A stretch of 64,000 nt of DNA from Mesorhizobium liriopis. Its GTDB lineage: Bacteria; Pseudomonadota; Alphaproteobacteria; Rhizobiales; Rhizobiaceae. Location: positions 310,001 to 374,000 of the forward strand of contig NZ_JAMXQS010000001.1 in NCBI RefSeq assembly GCF_024053505.1, read 5' to 3'. The position numbers were made by a program, and so were the translations under genes. How positions within the stretch are numbered: the stretch's first letter is position 1; every line of letters starts with the position of its first letter. The notes below the pieces were generated by a model. It was not told the origin of the DNA and did no database searches. It saw only the letters and a program-made list of their open reading frames with translations. Positions 18,601-28,572 of the stretch are shown in pieces.

Positions 18601-21600
18601 CCGATCGGCGGAAACCGAGGATCGGCTTGACGTTTCCGACGAGGATATCGCGGCCCTTCGCACGGTGGCGCGCCGCACATGGTCCTATTTCGAGTCCTTC
18701 TGCCAGGCCGAGCACAATTTCATTCCGCCGGACAATTTCCAGGAGAACCCTGTTCCGGTCGTTGCCGCACGCACCTCGCCGACCAATATCGGAATGTATC
18801 TGCTGTCCGTCGTTTCCGCCCGCGACTGCGGCTGGATCAGCCTGGAAGATGCCGCCACCCGCATCGACCAGACGATGACGACGCTCGAGCGGATGGACCG
18901 CTATCGCGGCCATATCTACAACTGGTACGAGACCCGTACGCTGCGCGCCATGGAGCCGCGCTACATCTCTGCGGTGGACAGCGGCAACCTGGCTGGCCAT
19001 CTCGTGGCGCTTGCCGCCGCCTGCGACGAGTGGGCGGAAGCGCCGGCCGTCTACCTTCAGGGCGACTATGACGGCGTGACCGACGCGGCCCGCGTCGTCG
19101 CTGAAGTGCTCAACGAAATCCCCGACGATCGCCGCCAGCTGCGCCCCTTGCGCCAGCGCCTCTTCGACCGCCTCGACGGCATGAAGCGCGCGGTGGAAAC
19201 GATCAAGAGCCAGCCCGAACTCGCATCCGTCCGCACCATCAATCTGACGGTCGCGGCGGCGGAAGTCCGCAAGATATCTGGCGCCATCCATGCCGAACTC
19301 GGCAACTATTACAGCGCCGAGCTCGATGCCTGGGCGAAGCGTCTCGAAGAGTGCTGCGAGGCCCATGTGCGCGACGCGCATACGGACGAGGCGGGCATGC
19401 GCTCACTGCGCGAGCGTTTCACCAAGCTGCGTGATCGCGCTCGTCTCTTCGCCTTCGAGATGGATTTCTCGTTCCTGCTCCGCCAGGACCGCAAGCTGCT
19501 CTCGATCGGTTATCGCCTCGACGACCATCAGCTCGACGAGGCCTGCTACGACCTTCTTGCCTCCGAATGCCGTCTGGCGAGCCTCTTCGGCGTCGCCAAG
19601 GGCGATCTGCCGACCGAGCACTGGTTTCGTCTGGGCCGCACGGTGACCGAGATCGGTTTCTCGGGGGCTCTGATGTCCTGGGCCGGCTCGATGTTCGAGT
19701 ATCTGATGCCGCCCTTGGTGATGAAGGAGCCCCACGGCTCCATCCTGAACCAGACCAGCCATCTCGTGATCAAGCGTCAGATCGCTTACGCGCGCAGCAA
19801 GAACATCCCTTGGGGCATCTCCGAAGCGGCCTTCAACGCGCGCGACCGCGAGATGAACTACCAGTACACGAATTTCGGCGTGCCCGGCCTGGGCCTTAAG
19901 CGCGGTTTGGCGAACAATCTCGTCATCGCGCCCTATGCCACCATTCTGGCCTCGCAGTTCGAGCCGCGCGCGGCCGTGGAAAACCTGGAGCGCTTGAAGA
20001 AGCTCGGCGCTCTCGGCCGCTACGGCTTCTGCGATGCGGTTGATTTCACGCCGAGCCGCGTGCCGGAAGGCGCGACCTGTGCGGTTGTGCAGAACTACAT
20101 GGCCCACCATCAGGGCATGTCGATCGTCGCGGTCGCCAACGTCATCTTCGAAGGCCGCATGCGCGACCGCTTCCACAGTGATGCGGTGATCGAATCGGCC
20201 GAACTGCTGCTGCAGGAAAAAGCGCCGCGCGACATTCCCGTCGCCACCGTGCGCACCGAGGCCGACGAGCGAAAGGCCGAAGAGGCGGAAGCCAGCGCCG
20301 ATACCCGCTTCCTGCATTCGCCGATCAAGGACTCACTCGCCGTCAATCTGATGTCGAACGGCCGCTATGCCGCCATGGTGACCGGCACGGGCACCGGCTA
20401 CAGCCGCTGGAATGACTTGGCCGTCACCCGCTGGCAGGCCGACCCGACCGAAGACCGCATGGGCTCGTTCCTGTTCCTGCGCGACCTCGACAGCGGCGAG
20501 TGGTGGTCGACGACCGCCGAACCCAAGCGCATCGAGGGCGAGGTGACGCATGCGGTCTTCTCCGACGAGAAGGCGGTGTTCACCAAGCTCGTCGGCAAGA
20601 TCCGTTCGGAAGTCGAGGTGACGCTGGTGTCCGAAGGTGCCGGCGAAGCGAAGCGCGTCACGATCATCAATGAAAGTGCCGAGGATCGGCATATCGAAGT
20701 GACCTCCTTCGCCGAGCTGGCACTTGCGAAGGAGGATGCCGACAACGCGCATCCCGCCTTCTCCAAGATGTTCGTGCACACGGAGATCCTCGGCAACAGC
20801 GAGGCGATCCTGGCCACGCGCCGCAAGCGCGAAGCCAAGGAAGCCGACATCGCGCTGGCCCATTTCGTGACGGACAGTGGTGCCGAGTCGCGCGACGCGC
20901 AGGCTGAAACCGACCGCCGCGCCTTTGTTGGCCGCGGCCGGACGATCACGGAGGCTGCCGCTTTCGACCTCGGGGCTCGGCTGTCGGGCGCGCATGGCTT
21001 CACGCTCGATCCGATCATGTCGCTGCGCCGCCGCGTCCGCGTCCCTGCCGGCAAGAAGCTGATGCTCACCTTCTGGACCGTGGTCGGGGCCAATCTCGAT
21101 GAAGTGCGCGAAGTCATGGGGCGGCTCGACCATCCGGGCAGCTTCGCGCGCCAGTCGATGCTGTCCTGGACGCGCTCGCAGGTGCAGACGCGCCATATCG
21201 GCCTAAGTCTGGCCGATGCCGCGAGCATCCAGAAGCTCGGCGGCTATCTCGTCTACCCGCAGCCCGACCTGCGCATGCCGAGCGAGACCATCGCCGCCGG
21301 CATGGGTCCGCAATCGGCGCTCTGGCCACTGTCGATCTCGGGCGATTTCCCGATCTTCGCACTTCGCATCGCGGATGTCGCGGACATCGAGATCGTCGCC
21401 CAGGCCTTGCGCTATCAGGAATATCTGCGCGTCCACGGTTTGGTTGCCGACTTCGTTGTCGTGAACGAGCAGGCCTCGACTTACGTGCAGGACCTCCAGC
21501 ACGCCATTGAAGCGCTTTGCGAGAACAGCCGCATGCGCGGCCGTGAACTCGGCCCCCGCCAGCACATCTTTGCCGTGCGCAAGGATCTCATGGATGCCAA

Positions 21601-24208
21601 CACTTATCGCACGCTGCTGGCTTCAGCGCGCGTCGTGCTCCATACCCGCAACGGCACCGTGTTCGATCAGATCGAACGCGCGGAGATTGCCGCCTTGAAG
21701 GCGCGTGCGGCGGCAACCGATGCGTCTCAGCAGGTCGGTGTCGTTTCCACCACTTCGCCCAAGGCCATCGACGTGCCACAACGCCTGCCGTCGCGTGCCC
21801 AAGCGAGCGGCGACGGGCTGTCCATGTGGAACGGCTTCGGTGGCTTCGCCAAGAACGGCGCCGAATATGTCGTCCGCCTCGCGGGCGACGACGTCACGCC
21901 CCAGCCCTGGATCAACGTCATCTCAAACGGCCAGTTCGGCTTCCACACCTCGTCGGAAGGCGCATCCTTCACTTGGAGCCGCAACAGCCGCGATTTCCAG
22001 CTGACGCGCTGGTCCAACGATCCGGTCGTAAACCGGCCCGGCGAAGGCATCTATGTTTTCGATCAGGCCAGCGGCCGCGCCTTCTCGCCTTTCGCCGGCG
22101 TGCTTCGCGACCCGTCACTGGTCTATGAAGCGCGGCACGGACAGGGTGTCAGCACCTTCTCCACCAAACGCGGTCCGCTGGCGATGGAGGCGACGCAGCT
22201 CGTCGATCCCACCGATCCGGTGAAGGTTACGCGGTTGCGCCTGCGCAATGACGGCTCCGTGCCCGTTCGCCTGCGCGTTTATGCGTTCGCGGAATGGGTT
22301 CTCGGCAACAACCGTCCGAAATCGGCTGCAACGATCGTGCCGAGCCACGATGCCGAAACCGGCGCGGTGATGGCGCAGAACCCCTTCAGCCTCGACTTCG
22401 GCGACCGTACGGCCTTCCTTGTCTCCGATGCCGTGCCGCAATCGGTGACAGCCGACCGTGCCGAGTTCATCGGTCGCGCCGGTTCTGCTTTCGGCCCGGA
22501 AGCGGTGGTGAAGGGCGCGAGCCTTTCCAACCGCGTCGAGGCAGGCGGCGATCCTTGCGCTGCGATTGCCCGCGATGTCGAACTGGCGGGCGGGCAGACC
22601 GTCGATATGCTCTGGCTGATGGGTGACGCCGGCAGTGCTCGTGAGGCCGTCGAGTTCGTGCGCAAGCATCGCGAGCGCTCCTTTGACGAGCGCCTGGAGG
22701 AGAATGCCCGCAACTGGGACAATTTCCTGGGCGCCGTCCGCGTCGAAACGCCCGATGAGAGCTTCAACACGCTCGTCAATCACTGGCTGCCTTATCAGGG
22801 CATGGCCTGTCGCATCCGCGCGCGCTCGGCCTTCTATCAGGCCAGCGGCGCCTTCGGCTTCCGTGACCAGTTGCAGGACACGCTCGCGCTGCTGCTGCAC
22901 GACCCGAATCTGGCGCGCGAGCAGCTTTTGAACGCCGCCCGCCGCCAGTTCCCTGAAGGCGACGTGCAGCATTGGTGGTTGCCGCGCACCGATGCCGGCG
23001 TGCGCACCATGATCTCGGACGATGTGGTCTGGCTCGCTTATGGCGTGAACCGCTTGGTCGCTGTAACGGGCGACAAGTCCGTGCTCGACGAGCCGGTGCA
23101 TTGGGCGGAAGGCCGCAAGCTGGAGGAAGGCGAACACGATGCCTTCTTCACGCCGGAAGTGTCGAAGGACACCGCGCCCCTCTACGAACATGTCGCCCGC
23201 GCGCTCGATCTCGCAATCGAACGCACCAGCGAACGCGGCCTGCCGCTGATCCTCGGCGGGGACTGGAACGACGGCATGAACCGCGTCGGCGAAGAGGGCA
23301 AGGGCGAGAGCATCTGGCTCGGCTGGTTCCTGATCCGCGCCCTTCGCGACTTCGCGGCCATCGCCGACGAACGGGGTGAATCAAGCCGCGCGCAGAAGTG
23401 GACGGCTCACGCTGACCGCGTCCATGCAGCCATTGAGAAGTTTGCCTGGGACGGCGAATGGTATCTGCGCGGCACCTTCGATGATGGCACACCGCTCGGT
23501 TCTCACGCCTCCGAGGAATGCCGCATCGACTCGCTCGCCCAGTCCTGGAGCGTGATCTCCGGGGCCGGCGAAGAGGCCCGCGCGCATCAGGCCGTGGACT
23601 CGGCCATGACGCACCTCTTCGATGAAGAGAACCGCATCATCCGCCTGTTCACGCCGCCCTTCGAGAACACGGAGAAGGACCCGGGCTACATCAAGAGCTA
23701 CCCGCCGGGTGTCCGCGAGAATGGCGGGCAGTATACGCATGGCTCGTCATGGATGGTCGTCGCGCTGGCCATGCTCGGACGGGGCGATGACGCCTTCCGC
23801 GCCTTCCAGCTGTTGAACCCGGTGACGCACGCGCTCGACCGCGACAATGCGGAGAAGTTCCGCGTCGAGCCCTATGCCGTGTCGGGCGATGTCTATGGAG
23901 CCGACAAGGCAGGCCGTGGCGGCTGGTCATGGTATACGGGGTCGGCCGGGTGGCTTTATCGCGCGGCTGTGGAAAACATCCTCGGAATAACCAAGACGGG
24001 CAGGGCGCTGAAGCTTGCACCGGTTCTGCCCACAGCATGGGACGGCTTCACGGCCACCCTGCGTCTCGAAGGATCGACGATCCAGATTCGCGTTGTTCGC
24101 AACGGCGAAATAAACGAGCCCGTTCTTGAGGTTGACGGCGCGCCGGCGAACGAAATTTCGCTGGATGGCACCACCGAGCGGCATGTCGTTCTACGCATGC
24201 CGCGATAG
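15692..24208 (+). CDS. ndvB: Cyclic beta-1,2-glucan synthase NdvB/ChvB
   Basis: About 2838 residues from ATG 15692, with GGGAAAA upstream; ATG 15668 is the alternative. The protein makes and cyclises beta-1,2-glucan from UDP-glucose at the inner membrane. Order of domains: N-terminal ~400 residues; membrane segments near 400-460; a GT84-type glycosyltransferase with LDADT at about 615-619 and RQHRWARGDWQ at about 762-772; further membrane segments near 800-970 (TPIFWVLASIAGWSFLPF, PVIAVFALVIPLFA); a glycoamylase-like region with NYQYTNFGVPGLGLKRG and a MAHHQGMSIV block; two GH94-type carbohydrate-binding regions; and a C-terminal GH94 catalytic-type domain with FGFRDQLQDT and GGDWNDGMNR (about 2522-2531). 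This C-terminal domain sets glucan length by phosphorolysis in Brucella Cgs. Length is typical of the family. Followed by a strong terminator and then ndvA. Confidence 0.96.
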   Translation: MNVQTDPNRLQPAHRYLAPAELPIRSGFMQEDRLRRLGQKLADGEVTDLFGLTPFDFQARIRDNAAKILEVYRDTNEAALRGDSITPAAQWLLDNNYVVEETIFQVKRDLPRKFYRELPTLTLPNGTTVPRVLAIAWLYVAHSDSAMSANLFRAVVEGFQTRTPLRIGELWALPSMLRFVLVENLRRLAVRVRRARQMRQIANEVADNVLASLDDDKGRDILSGYSEHARDTTFATQLLYRLRDGSQNAGKALMWLENELEKSGSDAEEIIIGEHQTLSAGNVTTGNIIRGLRLINDVDWTVWFEEVSEVDALLREETDFADLDFHSRDQLRRAIEDLAKGSKLGEHEVTVKAVEMAKAANLNIGFFLVGPQLPELEKALGYRQSFGSRLKRSLTRADWLGVVVPVALLTILLLLLAAVSLKAAGLHAGAIALLLVLFAVPASEGALGFFNTIVLLFLQPSRLLGYDYRKDGVPEEARTLVVVPALIGSRDDVDESVRNLEVHYLANTKGAIHFALLTDWPDSREEQKDGDAEVLAYARAEIEKLNARYPIEGTPRFYVLHRRRLFNKAQGVWMGWERKRGKLHELNLLLRGDGDTTFLPNPTPLPRDIQYVMTLDADTRMMRDVVQNLVGKMRHPCNVPVYDPAKGRVTQGYAILQPRVTASLTTGDEASFFQRVFSANRGLDPYVFAVSDLYQDVFGEGTFTGKGLYHVDMMEEALAGRIPENAVLSHDLLEGSLARAALVTDVELVEDYPTRYAVDASRQHRWARGDWQLLPFIFDPKSAVPALSRWKMIDNLRRSLTPIFWVLASIAGWSFLPFTVAAQWQALLILSLFLAPTFDIVHGILPSSREVTPRGHVRALFRDIAFGTAMVALRIVLMAHSAWMMGDALVRTIYRLFVTRQNMLEWRAASQVHQGSATSMEFYYRLMWGAPVIAVFALVIPLFAQSTGAVVAFFFAVFWAFSPAFAWLISRSAETEDRLDVSDEDIAALRTVARRTWSYFESFCQAEHNFIPPDNFQENPVPVVAARTSPTNIGMYLLSVVSARDCGWISLEDAATRIDQTMTTLERMDRYRGHIYNWYETRTLRAMEPRYISAVDSGNLAGHLVALAAACDEWAEAPAVYLQGDYDGVTDAARVVAEVLNEIPDDRRQLRPLRQRLFDRLDGMKRAVETIKSQPELASVRTINLTVAAAEVRKISGAIHAELGNYYSAELDAWAKRLEECCEAHVRDAHTDEAGMRSLRERFTKLRDRARLFAFEMDFSFLLRQDRKLLSIGYRLDDHQLDEACYDLLASECRLASLFGVAKGDLPTEHWFRLGRTVTEIGFSGALMSWAGSMFEYLMPPLVMKEPHGSILNQTSHLVIKRQIAYARSKNIPWGISEAAFNARDREMNYQYTNFGVPGLGLKRGLANNLVIAPYATILASQFEPRAAVENLERLKKLGALGRYGFCDAVDFTPSRVPEGATCAVVQNYMAHHQGMSIVAVANVIFEGRMRDRFHSDAVIESAELLLQEKAPRDIPVATVRTEADERKAEEAEASADTRFLHSPIKDSLAVNLMSNGRYAAMVTGTGTGYSRWNDLAVTRWQADPTEDRMGSFLFLRDLDSGEWWSTTAEPKRIEGEVTHAVFSDEKAVFTKLVGKIRSEVEVTLVSEGAGEAKRVTIINESAEDRHIEVTSFAELALAKEDADNAHPAFSKMFVHTEILGNSEAILATRRKREAKEADIALAHFVTDSGAESRDAQAETDRRAFVGRGRTITEAAAFDLGARLSGAHGFTLDPIMSLRRRVRVPAGKKLMLTFWTVVGANLDEVREVMGRLDHPGSFARQSMLSWTRSQVQTRHIGLSLADAASIQKLGGYLVYPQPDLRMPSETIAAGMGPQSALWPLSISGDFPIFALRIADVADIEIVAQALRYQEYLRVHGLVADFVVVNEQASTYVQDLQHAIEALCENSRMRGRELGPRQHIFAVRKDLMDANTYRTLLASARVVLHTRNGTVFDQIERAEIAALKARAAATDASQQVGVVSTTSPKAIDVPQRLPSRAQASGDGLSMWNGFGGFAKNGAEYVVRLAGDDVTPQPWINVISNGQFGFHTSSEGASFTWSRNSRDFQLTRWSNDPVVNRPGEGIYVFDQASGRAFSPFAGVLRDPSLVYEARHGQGVSTFSTKRGPLAMEATQLVDPTDPVKVTRLRLRNDGSVPVRLRVYAFAEWVLGNNRPKSAATIVPSHDAETGAVMAQNPFSLDFGDRTAFLVSDAVPQSVTADRAEFIGRAGSAFGPEAVVKGASLSNRVEAGGDPCAAIARDVELAGGQTVDMLWLMGDAGSAREAVEFVRKHRERSFDERLEENARNWDNFLGAVRVETPDESFNTLVNHWLPYQGMACRIRARSAFYQASGAFGFRDQLQDTLALLLHDPNLAREQLLNAARRQFPEGDVQHWWLPRTDAGVRTMISDDVVWLAYGVNRLVAVTGDKSVLDEPVHWAEGRKLEEGEHDAFFTPEVSKDTAPLYEHVARALDLAIERTSERGLPLILGGDWNDGMNRVGEEGKGESIWLGWFLIRALRDFAAIADERGESSRAQKWTAHADRVHAAIEKFAWDGEWYLRGTFDDGTPLGSHASEECRIDSLAQSWSVISGAGEEARAHQAVDSAMTHLFDEENRIIRLFTPPFENTEKDPGYIKSYPPGVRENGGQYTHGSSWMVVALAMLGRGDDAFRAFQLLNPVTHALDRDNAEKFRVEPYAVSGDVYGADKAGRGGWSWYTGSAGWLYRAAVENILGITKTGRALKLAPVLPTAWDGFTATLRLEGSTIQIRVVRNGEINEPVLEVDGAPANEISLDGTTERHVVLRMPR

Positions 24209-24226
24209 AAGAAAGCTTCATCGCGC

Positions 24227-24266
24227 AAGAGGGGCGGGCGCTGAAAAGGGCCCGCCCCTCTTTTTT
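24227..24266 (+). terminator. Strong intrinsic terminator between ndvB and ndvA
   Basis: GAGGGGCGGGC at 24229-24239 pairs perfectly with GCCCGCCCCTC at 24250-24260, loop of 10 bases, followed by TTTTTT; two A-T pairs extend the stem. It lies about 20 bases after the ndvB stop, so ndvA is expected to have its own promoter. Confidence 0.85.
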
Positions 24267-24401
24267 CTTCTCGTTGATTTCCAAGCGTTTGAGCGTTCAT
24301 GCAGCGTTCAGGCGCGAAGTCGTTAATGGCGCCTGTCATGAGATGGCGAGACTCGTTTTCGCCGTTTCATCACCGGCCAGGAATGATCCGGGCCGCTTTG
24401 A

Positions 24402-24412
24402 GTGCATTGCAC
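24402..24412 (+). promoter_or_regulatory. Short inverted repeat upstream of ndvA
   Basis: GTGCA-T-TGCAC is a perfect 11-base dyad 19 bases before the ndvA GTG start, just ahead of its ribosome site. It could be an operator or chance; no known regulator consensus is recognised. Confidence 0.25.
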
Positions 24413-24431
24413 AAAAACCCGGGAGACACTC

Positions 24432-26210
24432 GTGTCTTTGATCGAAGTCTACTGGCGGGCTCTCCGCTACCTCGGCGAAGATCGCCGTCGTGCCGGACTG
24501 ATCTGCGCAGCCAACGTCGCATTGGCAATCGTCACGATTGCCGAGCCGATCCTGTTCGGTCGCGTGATCGATGCCATCTCCAATCAGGGGAACGTCTTCG
24601 CCTCCATGGCCATGTGGGCCGGGTTGGGCGCATTCAATATCGTGGCCTTTGTTCTGGTGGCGCGTGGCGCCGACAGGCTTGCCCACGCCCTGCGGGCAAA
24701 GACCCTAACCCGCTCCTTCGAGCAGATCATCTCGATGCCTTTGTCCTGGCATCAGGCGCGCGGCACGTCGCAGACGCTGCACATGCTGATCCGTGCCGTC
24801 GAGTCGCTGTTCAACCTTTGGCTTGAATTCATGCGCACGCACCTCGCGACCGCCGTGGCTCTCGTGCTGCTGGTGCCGACCGCGCTTGCCATGGACTGGC
24901 GCATGACGCTGGTGCTCGCCGGTCTCGGCGCGGCTTACGTCACGATCGGCCAGTTGGTGATGCGCAAGACCAAGACCGGTCAGCAGGCTGTCGAGGCGCA
25001 CCACCACCGTGTGTTCGGTCACGTCACCGACACTGTGAACAACGTTTCGGTGCTGCAGAGCTACAACCGCATCGGTCAGGAAGCTCAGGCTCTGCGCGAG
25101 CATGTCACCAAGCTTCTTGATGCACAGTTCCCCGTGCTCGACTGGTGGGCGCTTGCGAGCGCGCTGAACCGTTTGTCCTCGACCATCTCGATGATGGCGG
25201 TTCTCTTGGTCGGCTCCTATCTCGTGAGCATCGGCCAGCTGCGCATCGGCGACGTCATTGCCTTCACCGGTTTCGCGACCCTTCTGATCTCGCGTCTCGA
25301 CCAGATCGTCACCTTCGTGAACCAGATCTTCGAGGCCCGCGTGAAGCTCGAGGAGTTCTACAAGGCCGAGGACGAGTCGGCTCTGGCTCAGGAGCCTGCC
25401 GGCCTGCGGACGCTGAACAAGGTGTCGGGCCATGTGCGCTTCGACAATATCGGCTACCGCTTCCCGAACGGCGGCCACGGTTTGCGCGACGTCTCCTTCG
25501 ACGTCCAGGCCGGCCAGACGGTCGCCATCGTGGGCCCGACGGGTGCCGGCAAGACCACGCTCGTGAATGCGCTGCAGCGCGTGTTCACCCCGAGCGAGGG
25601 CCGTATTCTGATCGACGGCATCGATGTGTCGACGGTCAGCCGCGCCTCGCTGCGCAACTCGATCGCCACCGTCTTCCAGGACAGTGGCCTGCTCAACCGC
25701 TCGATCGAGGAAAACATCCGCATGGGCCGCGACGGCGCGTCTTATGAGGATGTCCATGCGGCGGCCCGCGGTGCAGATGCGGAAGGCTTCATCCTTTCGC
25801 GCACCGATGGCTACGACACATGCGTCGGCGAGCGCGGCTCGCAGCTCTCGGGTGGCGAGCGCCAGCGTCTGGCCATCGCCCGCGCTATCCTCAAGGATGC
25901 GCCGATCCTGGTGCTGGACGAGGCGACCTCGGCGCTAGACGTCGAGACCGAGGAGCGGGTCAAGGAAGCGCTCGACCGTCTGCGGGCCAACCGCACGACC
26001 TTCGTGATCGCCCACCGCCTGACAACCGTCCGCGACGCCGATCTCGTGATCTTCATGGATCGCGGCGAGGTGATCGAAATGGGCGGCTTCGACGAACTCG
26101 CCGCCCGCAACGGCCGCTTCGCCAGCCTCTTGCGTGCCGGTGGCCTGCTCAACGACGAGGAAGTGCGCCGCGTGTCCCACCTCCACGCCGTGGAAAAGGA
26201 AGCTGCCTGA
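24432..26210 (+). CDS. ndvA: Cyclic beta-1,2-glucan ABC exporter NdvA/ChvA
   Basis: 592 residues from GTG 24432, with GGGAGA at 24421-24426; the upstream ATG 24402 lies in the spacer. The N-terminus SLIEVYWRALRYLG is the NdvA family start. Six membrane helices make up residues ~15-300 (ABC_membrane type 1), and a single ATP-binding domain follows: Walker A GPTGAGKTT, Q-loop FQDSGLLNRSI, signature LSGGERQRLAIA, Walker B ILVLDEATSALD and the His switch VIAHRLTTV. A half-size homodimeric exporter that carries cyclic glucan from cytoplasm to periplasm. Adjacent to ndvB in the same direction but separated by a terminator; a second terminator follows it. Confidence 0.95.
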   Translation: MSLIEVYWRALRYLGEDRRRAGLICAANVALAIVTIAEPILFGRVIDAISNQGNVFASMAMWAGLGAFNIVAFVLVARGADRLAHALRAKTLTRSFEQIISMPLSWHQARGTSQTLHMLIRAVESLFNLWLEFMRTHLATAVALVLLVPTALAMDWRMTLVLAGLGAAYVTIGQLVMRKTKTGQQAVEAHHHRVFGHVTDTVNNVSVLQSYNRIGQEAQALREHVTKLLDAQFPVLDWWALASALNRLSSTISMMAVLLVGSYLVSIGQLRIGDVIAFTGFATLLISRLDQIVTFVNQIFEARVKLEEFYKAEDESALAQEPAGLRTLNKVSGHVRFDNIGYRFPNGGHGLRDVSFDVQAGQTVAIVGPTGAGKTTLVNALQRVFTPSEGRILIDGIDVSTVSRASLRNSIATVFQDSGLLNRSIEENIRMGRDGASYEDVHAAARGADAEGFILSRTDGYDTCVGERGSQLSGGERQRLAIARAILKDAPILVLDEATSALDVETEERVKEALDRLRANRTTFVIAHRLTTVRDADLVIFMDRGEVIEMGGFDELAARNGRFASLLRAGGLLNDEEVRRVSHLHAVEKEAA

Positions 26211-26231
26211 TCGAAGGCATCACCCCAAAAG

Positions 26232-26260
26232 AAACGGCCCGCGAAAGCGGGCCGTTTTTG
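26232..26260 (+). terminator. Intrinsic terminator after ndvA
   Basis: AACGGCCCGC (26233-26242), loop GAAA, GCGGGCCGTT (26247-26256), then a T run. Perfect 10-bp stem with a stable GAAA tetraloop. Sits between ndvA and the convergent topoisomerase gene. Confidence 0.88.
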
Positions 26261-26276
26261 TTTGTGGGCAGATAAG

Positions 26277-27341
26277 TCAGGCTGGAACGGCTGAGCGTTC
26301 CAGCCAGCGCAGCAGCAGCGTCTCTTCCTCGTCCAACCCGTCGAGCGGCTTGCGGAACGACTTGCGCGCCGCCAGCATCCCTTCCGACAGGATGCCTTCC
26401 GACCAGTGAGAAATCACGCGTGGGTGGATATAGGCCTTGCGACATACCGCGCGGGTGTTGCCCAGGCGGTGAGCCACTTCATCCACGATGGCATTGAGCC
26501 GCTTGGCCGCCATGGTCTTGGCCTCGGGCAGCGCCTCGTCGCGCAAGAGCGCTGCCGCAGCCTGCGTGCCGCCCCAGGTGCGGAAGTGCTTGGCGGTAAA
26601 GTCACCCGCGATGTCGCGCAGATAGTCGTTCACGTCTTGCGAGCGCACCATGCGCCGCTCGCCGTCTTCGTCGAGATACTGGAACAGATGCTGGCCCGGC
26701 AGGTCCTGCGCACCGCGCACGATATTGATGATGCGGCGGTCGGTCAGATGCAGGTCCCATTCCTTTCCGGACTTGCCCTTGAACTTGAGCCGCATCTTGC
26801 CGCCTTCCATCTTGGCGTGGCGGTCGCGCAGCGTGGTCAGCCCGAAGCTCTTGTTGTCGCGCGCATAAGCCTGGTTGCCAACGCGGATCATCGTGTTTTC
26901 CAGAAGCCAGACCACAGACGCGATCACCCGCTCACGGCCAAGGCCGCGACGGCGCAAATCCATCTCGATCTGCGCGCGCAACACGGGCAGGGCGGTCGCG
27001 AAGGTGATGAGGCTGCCGTATTTCGATTCGTCTCGCGCTTCCGCCCAGCGCGGATGGTAGCGATATTGCTTGCGTCCGCGGTCGTCGCGACCCGTCGCCT
27101 GAAGGTGCGCGTCGGCCTCCGGTGATATCCAGACATCGGCGTAGGCCGGCGGAATGGCCAGCGCGTTGATGCGCTCGATTTCCGCCTTGTTCTTCAACCG
27201 CGCGCCGTCGGGGAGGAAGTAGCTGTAACCGCTCCCGGACTTGCGCCGGGTGATTCCCGGCCTGTCGTCGGTGAGATAGATAAGCGAGGCGAGCTTCGCG
27301 GCCACCTGAGGGTCACGAGGGTCTTCAGTCTTCTTGAGCAT
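26277..27341 (-). CDS. DNA topoisomerase IB, poxvirus type
   Basis: 354 residues from ATG 27339-27341 ([10 protein letters not shown]); a longer frame upstream is not conserved. Bacterial topoisomerase IB relaxes supercoils of both signs by a 3'-phosphotyrosyl intermediate. The N-terminal Topoisom_I_N region contains [15 protein letters not shown] and [12 protein letters not shown]; the C-terminal catalytic domain has [27 protein letters not shown] and the active-site stretch [14 protein letters not shown] with the nucleophile Y304. The residues RxxH and Lys of the catalytic pentad are in the expected regions. Found in many alphaproteobacteria in addition to topA. Divergent from fba with ~150 bases between. 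Confidence 0.92.
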   Translation of the reverse strand: MLKKTEDPRDPQVAAKLASLIYLTDDRPGITRRKSGSGYSYFLPDGARLKNKAEIERINALAIPPAYADVWISPEADAHLQATGRDDRGRKQYRYHPRWAEARDESKYGSLITFATALPVLRAQIEMDLRRRGLGRERVIASVVWLLENTMIRVGNQAYARDNKSFGLTTLRDRHAKMEGGKMRLKFKGKSGKEWDLHLTDRRIINIVRGAQDLPGQHLFQYLDEDGERRMVRSQDVNDYLRDIAGDFTAKHFRTWGGTQAAAALLRDEALPEAKTMAAKRLNAIVDEVAHRLGNTRAVCRKAYIHPRVISHWSEGILSEGMLAARKSFRKPLDGLDEEETLLLRWLERSAVPA

Positions 27342-27489
27342 CGACACGCAACCCGAAAACGAAAAAAGAAAACGAACTGAAACGGTTGAAGCGTTGAGCC
27401 GGTTCCCGCAGCACTTGCAGGCCCTATTTCGATGCGGCAGGAAGAGCGCGTTTCGAGGTTTTCGCACGCCACCAAGGGAGGATGCCGCC

Positions 27490-28572
27490 ATGGCCCTGAT
27501 CACACTTCGCCAGCTTCTCGACCACGCCGCCGAGAACGGCTACGGCGTGCCCGCCTTCAACATCAACAACATGGAGCAGGGCCTCGCCATCATGGAGGCG
27601 GCGGCGGCGACCGACTCGCCGGTGATCATGCAGGCCTCGCGCGGTGCGCGCTCCTACGCCAACGATCTGATGCTCGCCAAGATGATGGAGGCACTCGCGG
27701 AGATGCATCCGTCGATCCCGTTCTGCGTCCACCAGGATCACGGCAACAATGAAGAAACCTGCCTGACCGCCATCCAGCACGGCTTCACCTCCGTCATGAT
27801 GGACGGCTCGCTGAAGGCCGACGGCAAGACGCCGGCCGACTGGGATTATAACGTCGCGATCACCGCGCGCGTGGCCGAGATGGCCCATTGGGTGGGCGCC
27901 TCCGTGGAAGGCGAGTTGGGCGTTCTCGGCTCACTCGAATCCGGCAAGGGCGAGGCTGAGGACGGCCATGGTGCGGAAGGCGAGTTGAGCCACGACCAGC
28001 TTCTCACCGATCCCGACGAGGCGGTCGAGTTCGTCCGCCTGACCAAGGTCGATGCGCTGGCGGTCGCCATGGGCACCAGCCATGGCGCTTACAAATTTAC
28101 CCGCAAGCCCGATGGCGCGGTGCTCGCGATGAACGTGATCGAGGAGATCCACCGCAAGCTGCCGAATACGCATCTCGTGATGCACGGCTCGTCCTCCGTG
28201 CCGCAGGATTTGCAGGATATCATCAACGAGTTCGGGGGCGAGATGCCTCAGACCTGGGGCGTGCCGGTGGAAGAGATCGTGCGCGGCATCAAGCACGGCG
28301 TGCGCAAGATCAACATCGACACCGACAACCGCATGGCGATGACGGGCGCCATCCGGAAGGTGCTCACCGAAAACAAGCAGGAATTCGATCCGCGCAAGTA
28401 TCTCAAGCCCGCCATGGACGCGATGCGCAAGCTCTGCACCCAGCGCTTCGAGGAGTTCGGCACGGCGGGCCAGGCGTCCAAGATCAAGGTGATCCCGCTC
28501 GGCGAGATGGCGAAAGCCTACAAGACCGGCAAGCTCGACCCGAAGATCGACCCGAGCGCCCGCGCAGCATGA
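27490..28572 (+). CDS. fba: Class II fructose-bisphosphate aldolase, Calvin-cycle subtype
   Basis: 360 residues from ATG 27490, with a strong AGGGAGG at 27475-27481. Zinc-dependent aldolase, cleaving fructose 1,6-bisphosphate to dihydroxyacetone phosphate and glyceraldehyde 3-phosphate. Motifs: [18 protein letters not shown] with zinc-binding His, [25 protein letters not shown] and KINIDTDNR. Length and spacing match the CbbA/FbaA subtype common in rhizobia. Overlaps rpe by 4 bases (ATGA) and heads an fba-rpe-gph unit. Confidence 0.94.
   Translation: MALITLRQLLDHAAENGYGVPAFNINNMEQGLAIMEAAAATDSPVIMQASRGARSYANDLMLAKMMEALAEMHPSIPFCVHQDHGNNEETCLTAIQHGFTSVMMDGSLKADGKTPADWDYNVAITARVAEMAHWVGASVEGELGVLGSLESGKGEAEDGHGAEGELSHDQLLTDPDEAVEFVRLTKVDALAVAMGTSHGAYKFTRKPDGAVLAMNVIEEIHRKLPNTHLVMHGSSSVPQDLQDIINEFGGEMPQTWGVPVEEIVRGIKHGVRKINIDTDNRMAMTGAIRKVLTENKQEFDPRKYLKPAMDAMRKLCTQRFEEFGTAGQASKIKVIPLGEMAKAYKTGKLDPKIDPSARAA

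Noticed and set aside
16715-19381. 888-codon open frame on the minus strand inside ndvB
   Set aside because: Antisense shadow of a long GC-rich gene; composition is rich in Arg/His/Gly without any recognisable motif, and the plus-strand frame is a full, conserved protein.
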